Both the position numbers and the translations under genes were made by a program. From NCBI GenBank assembly GCA_943324575.2, contig CALPMD020000005.1:1-17164 (forward strand): a stretch of DNA of 17,164 bases, written 5' to 3'. This stretch comes from Akkermansia muciniphila (lineage in GTDB: Bacteria; Verrucomicrobiota; Verrucomicrobiia; Verrucomicrobiales; Akkermansiaceae). The notes below the pieces were generated by a model. It was not told where the DNA came from. It worked only from the letters and a program-made list of their open reading frames with translations, and searched no databases. Position 1 is the first letter of the stretch. Each line of letters opens with the position of its first letter. This document shows, piece by piece, positions 6,972-14,832 of the stretch.

Positions 6972-8618
6972 TTATCGGCTGCCCTGCTGGTAGAGATCCT
7001 CGGCCTGTTGCAAGGTGATATCGTAGATGCTGCCGCTGATCGGAACTGTCAAAGGAATCCGGTCCACGGCACGATCCAACGGATATTGAGTAGCCAATCG
7101 CGGCGCGCGCTCGAAAATATCTTTAGGCAAAGTGAGGACGAACGAGCCTTCATAGCGAAGTAATTTTGAAATCCTTTCGGCGGCCTTCTCTTCCATGCGG
7201 CGCATTTCATAGCTGATACCCAAACGATCAAAAATCGATACCGGCGCCCCTCCTACCGCAGAAGCATCCTTGCCCCGCTTTGACGCTTCAGCCACCTGTC
7301 CTAGATTCATCTCCGGCTCTGTCAAGTTGTACACTGGATCCTCGGATTCCTGCGTCTCGTTGCTGAAAAGCGGGGATCCACCTGGATTTTCATCTTTGCC
7401 AACAGCCACCCGGGCCTCTTCGTTTGTCGGCGCCCGGGCACTCAATTTTCCCTCAAGGGAAAATAAATCATCAGATTTCAACTTCAGCCCCGTCACAGTC
7501 ATGCTATCCGCGATCGTTTTGATTTGAAACGAGCCTTCACGGAAATCGATGCGGTTGTAGTTTCTTTCATAATCGACGATCGAGAGCGCCTTTAGCAAAT
7601 GAAGCCGATCCCGCACGGTAATGATATCTTTGCCATCGAGCACGACCTGTCCGGCAAAACCGACCCCGTCTACGCTGTTGGTGGATCCGTACACTTGAAA
7701 GTCGCCCGAGATCGATCCGCTCACAATACCCCGCGCCGCTTTGGGTAGGGCGCTTTCCAAGCTGAGATGGCGGATCTTCGCGGTGCCATCGATCCGTGGG
7801 CGCTCTCCACCCAGCACCTTGAGGCCGCTGAAGTTGATAAAGCCTTGATCTTGCTTCAACTCGGCCTCTTCAAAGATCAGCCCGTCACGGTTACAAACGA
7901 CCGTCAGATTGACAATTTCGAGATTTTTCAGCCAATTCTGGTTAAAAGTGCCTCCCTTAAAAATGAGCTTCAAGCCGTCGTCGAGCCGTTGAACTTTGAG
8001 ATTGCTGTTCACAATCGAGCCGTACGTTCGATCGGAATAACCCCAGTGGAGCGTAGTATCCGCAACTTCCAGCGATTTAATATCGATCTTCTCAATTTTT
8101 TTGAACAGCGCGTTGGACAGTTTTTTGGCAGAATCTGCGTCGTCAGCCCCCGCACGCAGGTCCATAATGAGGCGAAAAATTGAAATCGTACCCGGATCCC
8201 ATTTCCCGATGACCCCATCAAAAAATCCCATTTTACAGCGGATCACCCTCGCCTCCAGAGTCGTGAAAAAGGTTTGGTCGCCGCCTTCGCAGGCAAGGCG
8301 TTGAATTCCCAACTGACCTTGGACACGGGAGAAGCCACGCATCTCCGCATCCGAAGCTGAAAGCCCAGCTTTCAACGAATCCTGAATGCCTTGGTTGAAT
8401 TGTCTAGAGTCGGTCCGCTTGGCCAGATAGGCCCAGCCAATGACTGAGGCGACCAAAAGGAAGATTAATACCCGCAGGAGGATGCTCAAAAAGTGAAAGG
8501 CCGCTGCCCCTCTGAGTCCATCTCCCGACATGGAATAGCGAACCTGAAACCAAAAACCTTGTTTCGCTACCCATTGGCTTAGCTGATTATTGAAGTCGGA
8601 TGCCCGTTCGGATTGCAT
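6972..8618 (-). CDS. Single-TM envelope protein with large periplasmic domain, AsmA-like
   Basis: A 548-residue protein I cannot assign with certainty. An N-terminal cytoplasmic stretch (1-41) is followed by one transmembrane helix (about 42-64, FHFLSILLRVLIFLLVASV) and a long extracytoplasmic region. That region is made of short alternating beta-type segments (for example ISGDFQVYGSTNSVDGVGF, and a late IPLTVPISGSIYD) with a low-complexity, charged linker at about 410-465. The single anchor, the beta-rich repeats and the closing VPISGSI-type element recall AsmA/TamB/YhdP-like proteins, which bridge inner and outer membranes in lipid transport; this is inference. An alternative start at M30 exists. 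The gene stands alone, divergent from scpA (106-bp gap, with an AT-rich stretch near 8620-8660 that could hold promoters) and convergent with metF. Confidence 0.75.
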   Translation of the reverse strand: MQSERASDFNNQLSQWVAKQGFWFQVRYSMSGDGLRGAAAFHFLSILLRVLIFLLVASVIGWAYLAKRTDSRQFNQGIQDSLKAGLSASDAEMRGFSRVQGQLGIQRLACEGGDQTFFTTLEARVIRCKMGFFDGVIGKWDPGTISIFRLIMDLRAGADDADSAKKLSNALFKKIEKIDIKSLEVADTTLHWGYSDRTYGSIVNSNLKVQRLDDGLKLIFKGGTFNQNWLKNLEIVNLTVVCNRDGLIFEEAELKQDQGFINFSGLKVLGGERPRIDGTAKIRHLSLESALPKAARGIVSGSISGDFQVYGSTNSVDGVGFAGQVVLDGKDIITVRDRLHLLKALSIVDYERNYNRIDFREGSFQIKTIADSMTVTGLKLKSDDLFSLEGKLSARAPTNEEARVAVGKDENPGGSPLFSNETQESEDPVYNLTEPEMNLGQVAEASKRGKDASAVGGAPVSIFDRLGISYEMRRMEEKAAERISKLLRYEGSFVLTLPKDIFERAPRLATQYPLDRAVDRIPLTVPISGSIYDITLQQAEDLYQQGSR

Positions 8619-8724
8619 ATTTTAGTGTAATAATGGCTACGGCTTAATTTAAAACAGCCATGAGCAAGTAGCGAGTGAAATTTGCCCTCGCATAGCTCCA
8701 ACCGATCCTTTACGACCCTCCTCC

Positions 8725-9504
8725 GTGGAAGCCAATGACTACAAAGTCCGCCTTGAAATTTTCGAAGGCCCTCTGGATCTCCTGCTCTACCTCATCAAAA
8801 AAGACGAGGTGGACATTCATACGATTTCCATCGAGCGCATCACCCGACAATACCTCGACTACATCAACACCTTCAAGCTGTTGAACATCGATCTCGCGTC
8901 CGAGTTTATTGTCATGGCCGCGAACCTGATGTATCTGAAAAGCCGGACGCTACTGCCGCGGGTGGATCAACCGCCGGAAGAGGATGCCGAAGATGACGAT
9001 CCACGCTGGGAACTGATCCGCCAGCTCATCGAATACAAAAAATTCAAAGATGCGGCGGGTTTCCTGACCCTGCGCGAGCTCGAGCAGGAAGGACGATTTG
9101 CCCACCAACCCGATGACGCGCTAAAGCCGGCGGAAGCCCCCGCCACACTAGCGGAGGTTTCGATTTTCGACCTCATCCGCGCCTTCCAAAACGTCCTCAA
9201 ACGCTTTGAGGAGTCCCACGACTTCGGCGACATCATTGACGATCGCTTCACCGTTGCCGATAAAATTGAGTTGCTCCTCAGCCACGTCGCTCCCGGTGAG
9301 TCTCGCCGCTTCGATGAACTCTTCCAGACTGCAACCACCAAGGCTGAAGTCATCGTGACTTTCCTCGCCCTACTGGAGTTGATGAAGCTCAATCAATTTG
9401 TGGTGTGTCAGAACGAGCTGTTGGGCGACATCGTCATTGAAAGGCGCAGCACCCAATCGGCGGCAGCGCTGGAGGCCGCCGAGTTCGGCGCTGACTATGC
9501 CTGA
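8725..9504 (+). CDS. scpA: Segregation and condensation protein A
   Basis: A 259-residue kleisin subunit of the SMC-ScpAB condensin that organises and segregates the chromosome. The N-terminal signature YKVRLEIFEGPLDLLLYLI and the following IDLASEFIVMAANLMYLKSR are diagnostic; this part contacts the SMC neck. An acidic linker (EEDAEDDD) and a C-terminal winged-helix region (about 175-245) with VIVTFLALLELMKLNQ follow, which binds the SMC head. The start is GTG at 8725, directly after a pyrimidine-rich tract with no Shine-Dalgarno. The usual partner gene scpB is not adjacent: the next gene, infA, is convergent with a three-base gap. Confidence 0.95.
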   Translation: MEANDYKVRLEIFEGPLDLLLYLIKKDEVDIHTISIERITRQYLDYINTFKLLNIDLASEFIVMAANLMYLKSRTLLPRVDQPPEEDAEDDDPRWELIRQLIEYKKFKDAAGFLTLRELEQEGRFAHQPDDALKPAEAPATLAEVSIFDLIRAFQNVLKRFEESHDFGDIIDDRFTVADKIELLLSHVAPGESRRFDELFQTATTKAEVIVTFLALLELMKLNQFVVCQNELLGDIVIERRSTQSAAALEAAEFGADYA

Positions 9505-9507
9505 ACC

Positions 9508-9801
9508 TCAGCTCAGACGGAATACGATCCGTGCCTTGGTCAAGTCATAGGGAGACATCTCCATCTTGACCTTGTCGCCCACCACAAGGCGGATAAAGCG
9601 CTTGCGCATCTTTCCGGAAATGTGTGCCAGAACTTCGTGACCGCTTTCCAGCTTCACGCGGAACATGGTACCTGCGAGAACCGATGAAATTTCACCGTCC
9701 ACCTCCACCGCTTTTTCCTCTTCGTCCTTGGTAGAACGCTTGGGAGGACCATAACGATTGCGATTGTTACGGCGACCGGATCTAGTAGGGCGAGGAGGCA
9801 T
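9508..9801 (-). CDS. infA: Translation initiation factor IF-1 with basic N-terminal extension
   Basis: A 97-residue ribosome-binding factor that occupies the A site of the 30S subunit during initiation. Residues 32-97 are a standard IF-1 S1/OB domain: [43 protein letters not shown] and the closing [13 protein letters not shown]. Usual IF-1 length is about 72; here 25-30 extra residues precede the domain, rich in Arg, Asn and Pro ([20 protein letters not shown]) and followed by an acidic DEEE patch. No in-frame ATG near the domain could serve as an alternative; a GTG at V32 would clip the usual N-terminus. So the extension is likely real. No Shine-Dalgarno precedes the ATG at 9799-9801. The gene converges with scpA. 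The interval 9802-10019 holds no gene I can support. Confidence 0.94.
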   Translation of the reverse strand: MPPRPTRSGRRNNRNRYGPPKRSTKDEEEKAVEVDGEISSVLAGTMFRVKLESGHEVLAHISGKMRKRFIRLVVGDKVKMEMSPYDLTKARIVFRLS

Positions 9802-10019
9802 ATAGGATTGATATCGATTGCGGCGGAAAGGAAATATCTGCCGGGGCAGTGATGGTGACTCATCCGCGCCGCGTCATCAATCCCAAATAATTTGAGGCTG
9901 CAACAATCCGCGACTTCCGTCATCAGCTCGTGCTTGCCAAGATCCTGTGCGAGCTTCATTTTATGACCGGTTGCCACTCTTAGCCAGTGATTCAAATAGC
10001 CAACAAATTTTCCATCGCC

Positions 10020-11408
10020 ATGCCCGAAATCACCGAAAAAGAACTTTCTCCCAAACTCAAACCCATGTGGCTAAAGGCGCTCAGCGCCGTCCAAATGTCC
10101 AACTATGCTTACGGTATCAGCCTGCTACAAGCCGTGCTCAATGATAGCCCAGGATTCCTCGAGGGCCGTAAGTTGCTGAGAAAGTGTGAGCTTCAGTCTG
10201 CCGATTCCCCTAAGAAAAAAACCGGTTTTTTCGGCTTACAGACGGGCGGCATGAGCGTGATGAAGCTCCATGGGCAGGCCAAAAAAGACCCCGCCGGCAC
10301 CCTGCCGTTGATCGAGAAAGAATTGGAAAAGGATCCTCTCAGCGATCAAGCTAACGAACTGCTTTTTGATACCTGTATCAAGCTCGAGCTCTATGACACC
10401 GCCGCCTTCGCCCTAGAAACCATCCGCAGCGGCAACCCCGACAATGCCAAGCTTCTCCACAAGCTGGCAGAATTCTATCTCAGCCGCAATCAACCGCAGC
10501 TCGCGTCGGAGGTATACAACGACATCATCAAGCACCACCCCATGGATGGCACAGCGATCAAAGGCTCCAAGGACGCCTCAGCCCGCGCCTCCATGCAAAA
10601 ACAAAAGTGGGACGAAAATGCCGACATGCGCTCGTTGATGAAAAACACGGCGGAGTTTGAAGAACTCGAAAAGGCAGCCCGCACAGGCCTAACCCGCCAA
10701 CAACTCGAAGAACGACGTGACAAGATGGCTGAAAAATACAGCGCCGACCCCCAAAATCTGGCGACTGTTAAAGACCTTGCGGGCATCTACGAGCAATTGG
10801 AAGACTGGCACAATGCCCACACGTTCTTCCAATGGGCGCATACCCTGAGCAACGGCGACATCGCACTGGCCAATAAGGCGACCGCGATGAAAGACCGCGC
10901 GCTGGAGGCTGATTTGGATCATCTTTCCAGCGCCGTGGCGGCCGACCCGGAAAACGCCGAACTCAGGTCTGCGCTCGAAGGACGCATGGCTGAACGCCTG
11001 ACTGTGCAGGTTAAGGAAGCGCGACAGCGCGTCGATCAAAACCCGACCGACCCACAGCTACGCTTTGAGCTCGGCAGCGCCCTCTACCATTCGGGCGACT
11101 TTAGCGCGGCGATCCCCCACCTCCAACAAGCAACGCGCAACCCGCACATTCGCACCAGGGTGCTTCTGATGCTTGGGCGCACCTTCAGAGCCAAAGGCAT
11201 GTTCGACCTTTCCATCAAGCAACTCTCCGATGCGCTCGCCGACCTCGTGGCCATGGACGCCATCAAAAAAGAAGTGCTCTATGAGAAGGGCCTGATCCAC
11301 ACGCAAATGGGCGACCAGCCGGCAGCCCTCGACTGCTTCAAGCAAATCTACGAAGTCGATTATGGCTACCGCGATGTGGCGCAGCGCGTGGAATCCTCCT
11401 ACTCCTAA
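10020..11408 (+). CDS. TPR-repeat protein, function unknown
   Basis: A 462-residue, soluble-looking protein with no signal peptide and no clear TM helix. TPR-like helix pairs are visible at about residues 107-170 (two), 244-275 (LAGIYEQLEDWHNAHTFFQW), 343-375 (LGSALYHSGDFSAAIPHLQQ), 378-408 (LGRTFRAKGMFDLSIKQLSD) and 415-447 (KGLIHTQMGDQPAALDCFKQ). A Lys/Glu-rich coiled-coil-prone region lies at about 190-245. A KKKTGFFG segment near 65-72 joins the N-terminal helices to the repeats. I chose the ATG at 10020; the frame also opens at a GTG at 9987. No Shine-Dalgarno is present. TPR arrays are protein-interaction scaffolds; the partner is not evident. The gene is convergent with the single-TM protein gene to its right, with 28 bp between them. 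Confidence 0.85.
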   Translation: MPEITEKELSPKLKPMWLKALSAVQMSNYAYGISLLQAVLNDSPGFLEGRKLLRKCELQSADSPKKKTGFFGLQTGGMSVMKLHGQAKKDPAGTLPLIEKELEKDPLSDQANELLFDTCIKLELYDTAAFALETIRSGNPDNAKLLHKLAEFYLSRNQPQLASEVYNDIIKHHPMDGTAIKGSKDASARASMQKQKWDENADMRSLMKNTAEFEELEKAARTGLTRQQLEERRDKMAEKYSADPQNLATVKDLAGIYEQLEDWHNAHTFFQWAHTLSNGDIALANKATAMKDRALEADLDHLSSAVAADPENAELRSALEGRMAERLTVQVKEARQRVDQNPTDPQLRFELGSALYHSGDFSAAIPHLQQATRNPHIRTRVLLMLGRTFRAKGMFDLSIKQLSDALADLVAMDAIKKEVLYEKGLIHTQMGDQPAALDCFKQIYEVDYGYRDVAQRVESSYS

Positions 11409-11436
11409 TGGTCTGTGACTGATACCCGGACCGCTG

Positions 11437-12492
11437 TTATTTGAATCGCTCTTCAAAAGGCACATTGCCCAAGATCCAATCCTCCCCGAGAACACTTGAA
11501 ATCATGACCTGCCGGGGGTCCGCCCCCTCAGCGTGGCTAATTTCCAGAATGACACGAGGCAACTTGGCCTGCTTGGCCAAAATCGCATCCAGCGCAGCGG
11601 CTTGAACGGAACCGATTTTGCAATAACCAAACAACGACTCCTCTCGATCCGGGGAAACGATTCCATAGCAAAGCCATTGCTCCTCATCGCTAAACGGGCC
11701 GTTGTAATAGATGTCCTTTGCGACATAGGTGCGGACTTGAATGCTCGTCACACTCCGGTTCAAAAACTTATCCCACGATGACTTACTCGTTCGGGCAAAG
11801 CCATCGAAGTCGACTTTCCACTTACCCGATAGATCCGGAGTGAGCAGCGCAATGCGCACGCTGCGCTTGCCCTCGCGGGCAAAATTCATCTGCACACCGT
11901 CGACCGAAAGACCGTTCACGTCGATGCTGCTGAGCCACTTGAATTCCCTAACTTCGCCATTCTCTGCCTCCAGTCCCTGCAGGAACCCAAGCACCTCTTC
12001 CCGGCTTGAGGCTCCAAGGCGGAAATAATCCTCAATCGGCCCGACTGTGCGAACGGCGAGGGCTTGCTTCACGGTGGCAACAGCATCCTGCTCCGAAGGT
12101 GATTGAAATTTTGAGATCACCCGCACGCGTTCCTCACCGGCCTCCGTTGACAGCGTGGTTGGCACGTCAAAGGCGTTTCTTTGTGAAGATAGCCATACGC
12201 CGAGAGCTAAAATGACACACAAGAGCGTCAACACACTGAATACAAAGGTCGAACTCCGAACCATGCTGCGGCGGTCATTTCGAGCGATCCGGTTGCGGCT
12301 GGATACTCCAGCCTTTCGCTTGCGCCGTCGGCCATCAGTCATAAGCGAAGACGAACTCCGGATTGAACCGCGCACCCTGACGACTCGCCCGATGTTAGGC
12401 GCATCACCCACCATTCTGGTGTTTGAATTGCTTTGGGTGATATGCTTCGACTTCGCTAACTTCATGCGCTTGTTAAATTTTTTATGCCGCAT
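11437..12492 (-). CDS. Single-TM membrane protein with basic cytoplasmic tail, function unknown
   Basis: A 351-residue protein of no family I recognise. Residues 1-80 are strongly basic and Ser/Asn-rich (for example DGRRRKRKAG), likely cytoplasmic. One transmembrane helix spans about 81-101 (FVFSVLTLLCVILALGVWL). The remaining 250 residues should be periplasmic and include a conserved-looking domain with Trp and Tyr in its second half (KDIYYNGPFSDEEQWLCYG). The start at 12490-12492 lies one base after the stop of the upstream lipoprotein gene, so the two are almost certainly co-translated. Internal ATGs at M10, M27 and M51 are alternatives. The positive tail might contact nucleic acid or acidic lipids; this is speculation. 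It converges on the TPR gene. Confidence 0.82.
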   Translation of the reverse strand: MRHKKFNKRMKLAKSKHITQSNSNTRMVGDAPNIGRVVRVRGSIRSSSSLMTDGRRRKRKAGVSSRNRIARNDRRSMVRSSTFVFSVLTLLCVILALGVWLSSQRNAFDVPTTLSTEAGEERVRVISKFQSPSEQDAVATVKQALAVRTVGPIEDYFRLGASSREEVLGFLQGLEAENGEVREFKWLSSIDVNGLSVDGVQMNFAREGKRSVRIALLTPDLSGKWKVDFDGFARTSKSSWDKFLNRSVTSIQVRTYVAKDIYYNGPFSDEEQWLCYGIVSPDREESLFGYCKIGSVQAAALDAILAKQAKLPRVILEISHAEGADPRQVMISSVLGEDWILGNVPFEERFK

Positions 12493-12493
12493 T

Positions 12494-13003
12494 TTAGCGC
12501 GGCATCATTGTGATGCGCAGGGGATCGTAGCGATCATTCGGGCTGAATAGCCAACCGGGTTGGCGGTCCACGGCTTCATAACCTGTCAGCATGAACTCGG
12601 GGAGAAACTGGTTACTGTTAGGGTCGTATGCTTGCTGACCGGTAAAGTATCCGCGCAGGCGGTAATCGTAATTTTTATCAAAGCCGTAGCGCTGACTGGG
12701 CTCTCCGGTTTCTGAGAGTCGGTCGGGATTTTTCTTCTTATCCTCGCGCATCATGACGAGCTTCGCGCGGCTCCATGGCTGGCGAGGTTGGCGGACATAG
12801 CCCCAGAAGCGGGTCTTCTCGACGTAATAGCGCCGACCGTAGAAAAAGTCACCGGTCGGCTCGCTGGCGATCGTCGCATTGCGTTCCTCAACCGTCGGTC
12901 CGCCCAAATTACCACCACGCATCGACGAGATGCCGCACTGCGTGAGTCCGAAACAAAGCGCGCTGAATAAAAGGATTCGGATCGAGAAAATCGCCATCTG
13001 CAT
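12494..13003 (-). CDS. Putative lipoprotein, function unknown
   Basis: A 169-residue exported protein. It starts with a short basic/hydrophobic signal (to residue 22) ending in LTQ-C23, a possible lipobox, although Gln before the Cys is atypical (Gly, Ala or Ser is usual). The mature part is rich in Arg, Tyr and Pro, with motifs such as GDFFYGRRYYVEKTRFWGYV and DYRLRGYFTGQQAYDPNSN, and ends in DRYDPLRITMMPR. No TM helix follows the signal. I do not recognise a family; the density of Tyr/Arg/Trp suggests a compact beta-rich surface protein. The frame runs upstream to 13177, but those residues overlap pdxA. I chose the ATG at 13001-13003 (alternative at 12995-12997). It is the first gene of a pair with the single-TM protein, one base apart, and is divergent from pdxA. 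Confidence 0.8.
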   Translation of the reverse strand: MQMAIFSIRILLFSALCFGLTQCGISSMRGGNLGGPTVEERNATIASEPTGDFFYGRRYYVEKTRFWGYVRQPRQPWSRAKLVMMREDKKKNPDRLSETGEPSQRYGFDKNYDYRLRGYFTGQQAYDPNSNQFLPEFMLTGYEAVDRQPGWLFSPNDRYDPLRITMMPR

Positions 13004-13121
13004 TAAACATAAAGAAGCATCCCTCACCCCGGCAAGCTTAGACCTGTGAAAAAAATCGTCACCACGGATGTCTCTATTTCCTCGCTTGGCAGCTCGGCGC
13101 AGCGCAGCGATACTGTCTGCC

Positions 13122-13976
13122 ATGCCGCGCATTCTTATCACGCTGGGTGATCCCGCTGGAATCGGTCCCGAAGTCATCGACCTTGCACTCGCGTCGGACA
13201 GGATCCCTCATGACTGTAAAATCGAAGTCATCGGTGATCGATCCGCAGGCATTCCCGGCAAGCCCGATGCCCGCTCGGCAGCAGCAGCCCTCGCCGCGCT
13301 CGATGATGCCGTCCGTCAGTTGAAAAACGGCAGCGCCGATGCTGTGGTCACCGGCCCCGTTTCCAAGGAAGGCCTGCAAGCCCTCGGCTTCCCCTTCCCT
13401 GGCCAAACGGAGTATTTCGCCGACGCCTTCGGTGTCGCGGACTACGGTATGCTGCTGACTGGCGATACCCTCAGCGTCGGACTGGTAACCATTCATGAAC
13501 CCTTGGCCAAAGTCCCCAGTCTTTTGACACCCGATCGCATCATTCGCATCGGCCTGCTCACTGCGGATTTCCTACGACGCCGTGGCATCACCCACCCGCG
13601 CATCGCCGTGGCTGGCCTCAATCCACACGCGGGTGAAAATGGCGCTTTCGGCGATGAGGAAACTCGCATCATCCAGCCCGCGATCCACCAGCTCAACCAA
13701 GCAGGCTCGGCAATCTTCAGCGGCCCCGCCGTTCCAGACGCGATCTTCCGCGAAGCCGCCCTCGGCCACTACGACGCAGTTCTGGCCATGTACCACGACC
13801 AAGGCCTCATCCCACTGAAACTACTCGACTTCGACACCGCCGTGAACGTCACCCTCGGCCTGCCAAAGCCGCGCACCAGCCCCGACCACGGCACAGCGTT
13901 TTCCATCGCCGGTAAGAATATAGCCAACCCTTCCTCCATGATCGCAGCCATCCGCCTCGCCTGCGAGCTGGCCTAG
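13122..13976 (+). CDS. pdxA: 4-hydroxythreonine-4-phosphate dehydrogenase, short form
   Basis: A 284-residue cytoplasmic enzyme that oxidises 4-phosphohydroxy-L-threonine in the DXP-dependent pathway to pyridoxal 5'-phosphate. Clear motifs are ITLGDPAGIGPEV at the N-terminus, TGPVSKEGL (77-85), GLNPHAGENG (165-174) and AMYHDQGLIPLK. The three metal-ligand histidines are in place (H125, H169, H225). Two oddities stand out. The E. coli protein has 329 residues, and here about 40 are missing between the IEVIGDR strand (34-40) and PGKPDA (45-50), without a frameshift. The usual GHTE substrate-binding segment reads GQTE (Q95 for His). The frame continues upstream to 13068, but the ATG at 13122 matches the family start. 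It could be a paralogue acting on a related phosphorylated acid. Divergent from the lipoprotein gene; it shares a terminator region with the convergent hsp20. Confidence 0.92.
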   Translation: MPRILITLGDPAGIGPEVIDLALASDRIPHDCKIEVIGDRSAGIPGKPDARSAAAALAALDDAVRQLKNGSADAVVTGPVSKEGLQALGFPFPGQTEYFADAFGVADYGMLLTGDTLSVGLVTIHEPLAKVPSLLTPDRIIRIGLLTADFLRRRGITHPRIAVAGLNPHAGENGAFGDEETRIIQPAIHQLNQAGSAIFSGPAVPDAIFREAALGHYDAVLAMYHDQGLIPLKLLDFDTAVNVTLGLPKPRTSPDHGTAFSIAGKNIANPSSMIAAIRLACELA

Positions 13977-14005
13977 AGCTGGCCGCAAGCCTACAGGTGT
14001 TGCAA

Positions 14006-14038
14006 AATCGGCGCCCAGCTTCTCGCTGGCCGCCGATT
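14006..14038 (-). terminator. Terminator of hsp20 (possibly also pdxA)
   Basis: An 8-bp stem (14006-14013 with 14031-14038), one C-C mismatch, then a 5-bp stem (14015-14019 with 14025-14029) and a loop ttctc. On the minus strand the hairpin runs into TTTT (complement of 14004-14007), which fits termination of hsp20, whose stop lies 17 bp upstream. No T run follows on the plus strand, so termination of pdxA would be weaker. Confidence 0.78.
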
Positions 14039-14055
14039 CAGATCATTGCCCCGCC

Positions 14056-14508
14056 TCAGTGAACTTTGACTTCGATCAACTTCGGCTTGGCCGCTTTATC
14101 CTTCGGGACATGCACAGTGAGCAGCCCGTTGTCGTACTCAGCAGTCATCGCTTCAGGTTTTGAAGATTCAGGCAAACTGAAACTCCGCTCAAACGAGCCA
14201 TAGGATCGTTCGATGCGGTGGTATTTTTTGCCCTTCTCTTCCTTCTCCATCTTGCGCTCGCCACTGATCTGGAGAACGCCATCTTCGATCTGGACTTTAA
14301 CGTCATTTTTTTTGACCTCTGGCAGTTCTGCTTTGATTTGGAATTCATTCTCATCCTCGGTCACATCGACCAGCGGGGCCCACTCGGCAATGCCGAGATC
14401 CCCGTCGCCGTTGTAGCGCGTGCCTGTACGTCCAAATAATGTCGTCAGTCGATTTTGTATCTCGTTGAGTTCACCAAATGGATTCCATTTTGTAAGTGTG
14501 TTCGTCAT
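14056..14508 (-). CDS. Small heat shock protein, Hsp20/alpha-crystallin family
   Basis: A 150-residue cytoplasmic ATP-independent chaperone that holds unfolding proteins in oligomers. The alpha-crystallin domain spans about 43-135, starting WAPLVDVTEDENEFQIKAEL and ending with the family signature NGLLTVHVPK. The C-terminal anchoring motif I-x-V is present (IEV at 145-147). The N-terminal arm contains the typical WNPFGELNEIQNRL. Length is standard for class A bacterial Hsp20. The start is at 14506-14508; a GGAT lies upstream, too far to be a good ribosome binding site, and a 10-bp palindrome (14521-14530) sits 12 bases before the start. The terminator follows directly. Upstream lies the 490-bp interval with repeats. 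Confidence 0.95.
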   Translation of the reverse strand: MTNTLTKWNPFGELNEIQNRLTTLFGRTGTRYNGDGDLGIAEWAPLVDVTEDENEFQIKAELPEVKKNDVKVQIEDGVLQISGERKMEKEEKGKKYHRIERSYGSFERSFSLPESSKPEAMTAEYDNGLLTVHVPKDKAAKPKLIEVKVH

Positions 14509-14659
14509 GATATTTTGATCCGGCTAGCCGTGTTCACTGAGGCGATCTGCCGGATTGACCGTTCCCCAGCAGGAAAATGAGCCAGTTGCCATCCGTGGCG
14601 AACTTCCCCTCACCGTCCATGAATACTCTAGCCTAATAGCGCATCGAGTTACTTCCCCT

Positions 14660-14688
14660 TTTTTGTCGAAAACTGCACATCCCTTGTG
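14660..14688. repeat. Diverged 29-bp direct repeat, copy 1
   Basis: Sequence beginning tttttgtcgaaaactgcaca. It matches the copy at 14907-14935 at 24 of 29 positions, and four of the five differences are transitions. The two copies sit in different reading frames of the minus-strand open frame that spans them, which argues that the similarity is at DNA level rather than protein level. Confidence 0.7.
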
Positions 14689-14832
14689 CTCGATTGACAC
14701 TTTCACCGGCCTGATGTCGCCTTCAGCAAGGTCATCACAATCCTCCCAGAGGCAGGAAGGATTCGATCGACCACAGCAGGCCGTGATGAGGAGCGGCGGA
14801 CTTGTGGGTCTGCCTCCGCCATTTGGGGCGCC

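Noticed and set aside
9654-9995. Minus-strand open frame of 113 codons overlapping infA
   Set aside because: More than a third of it lies in another frame of infA; the upstream part (MKLAQDLGKHELM) looks slightly protein-like but has no supporting context.
13004-13177. N-terminal extension of the lipoprotein frame
   Set aside because: It would overlap pdxA and place the signal sequence internally.
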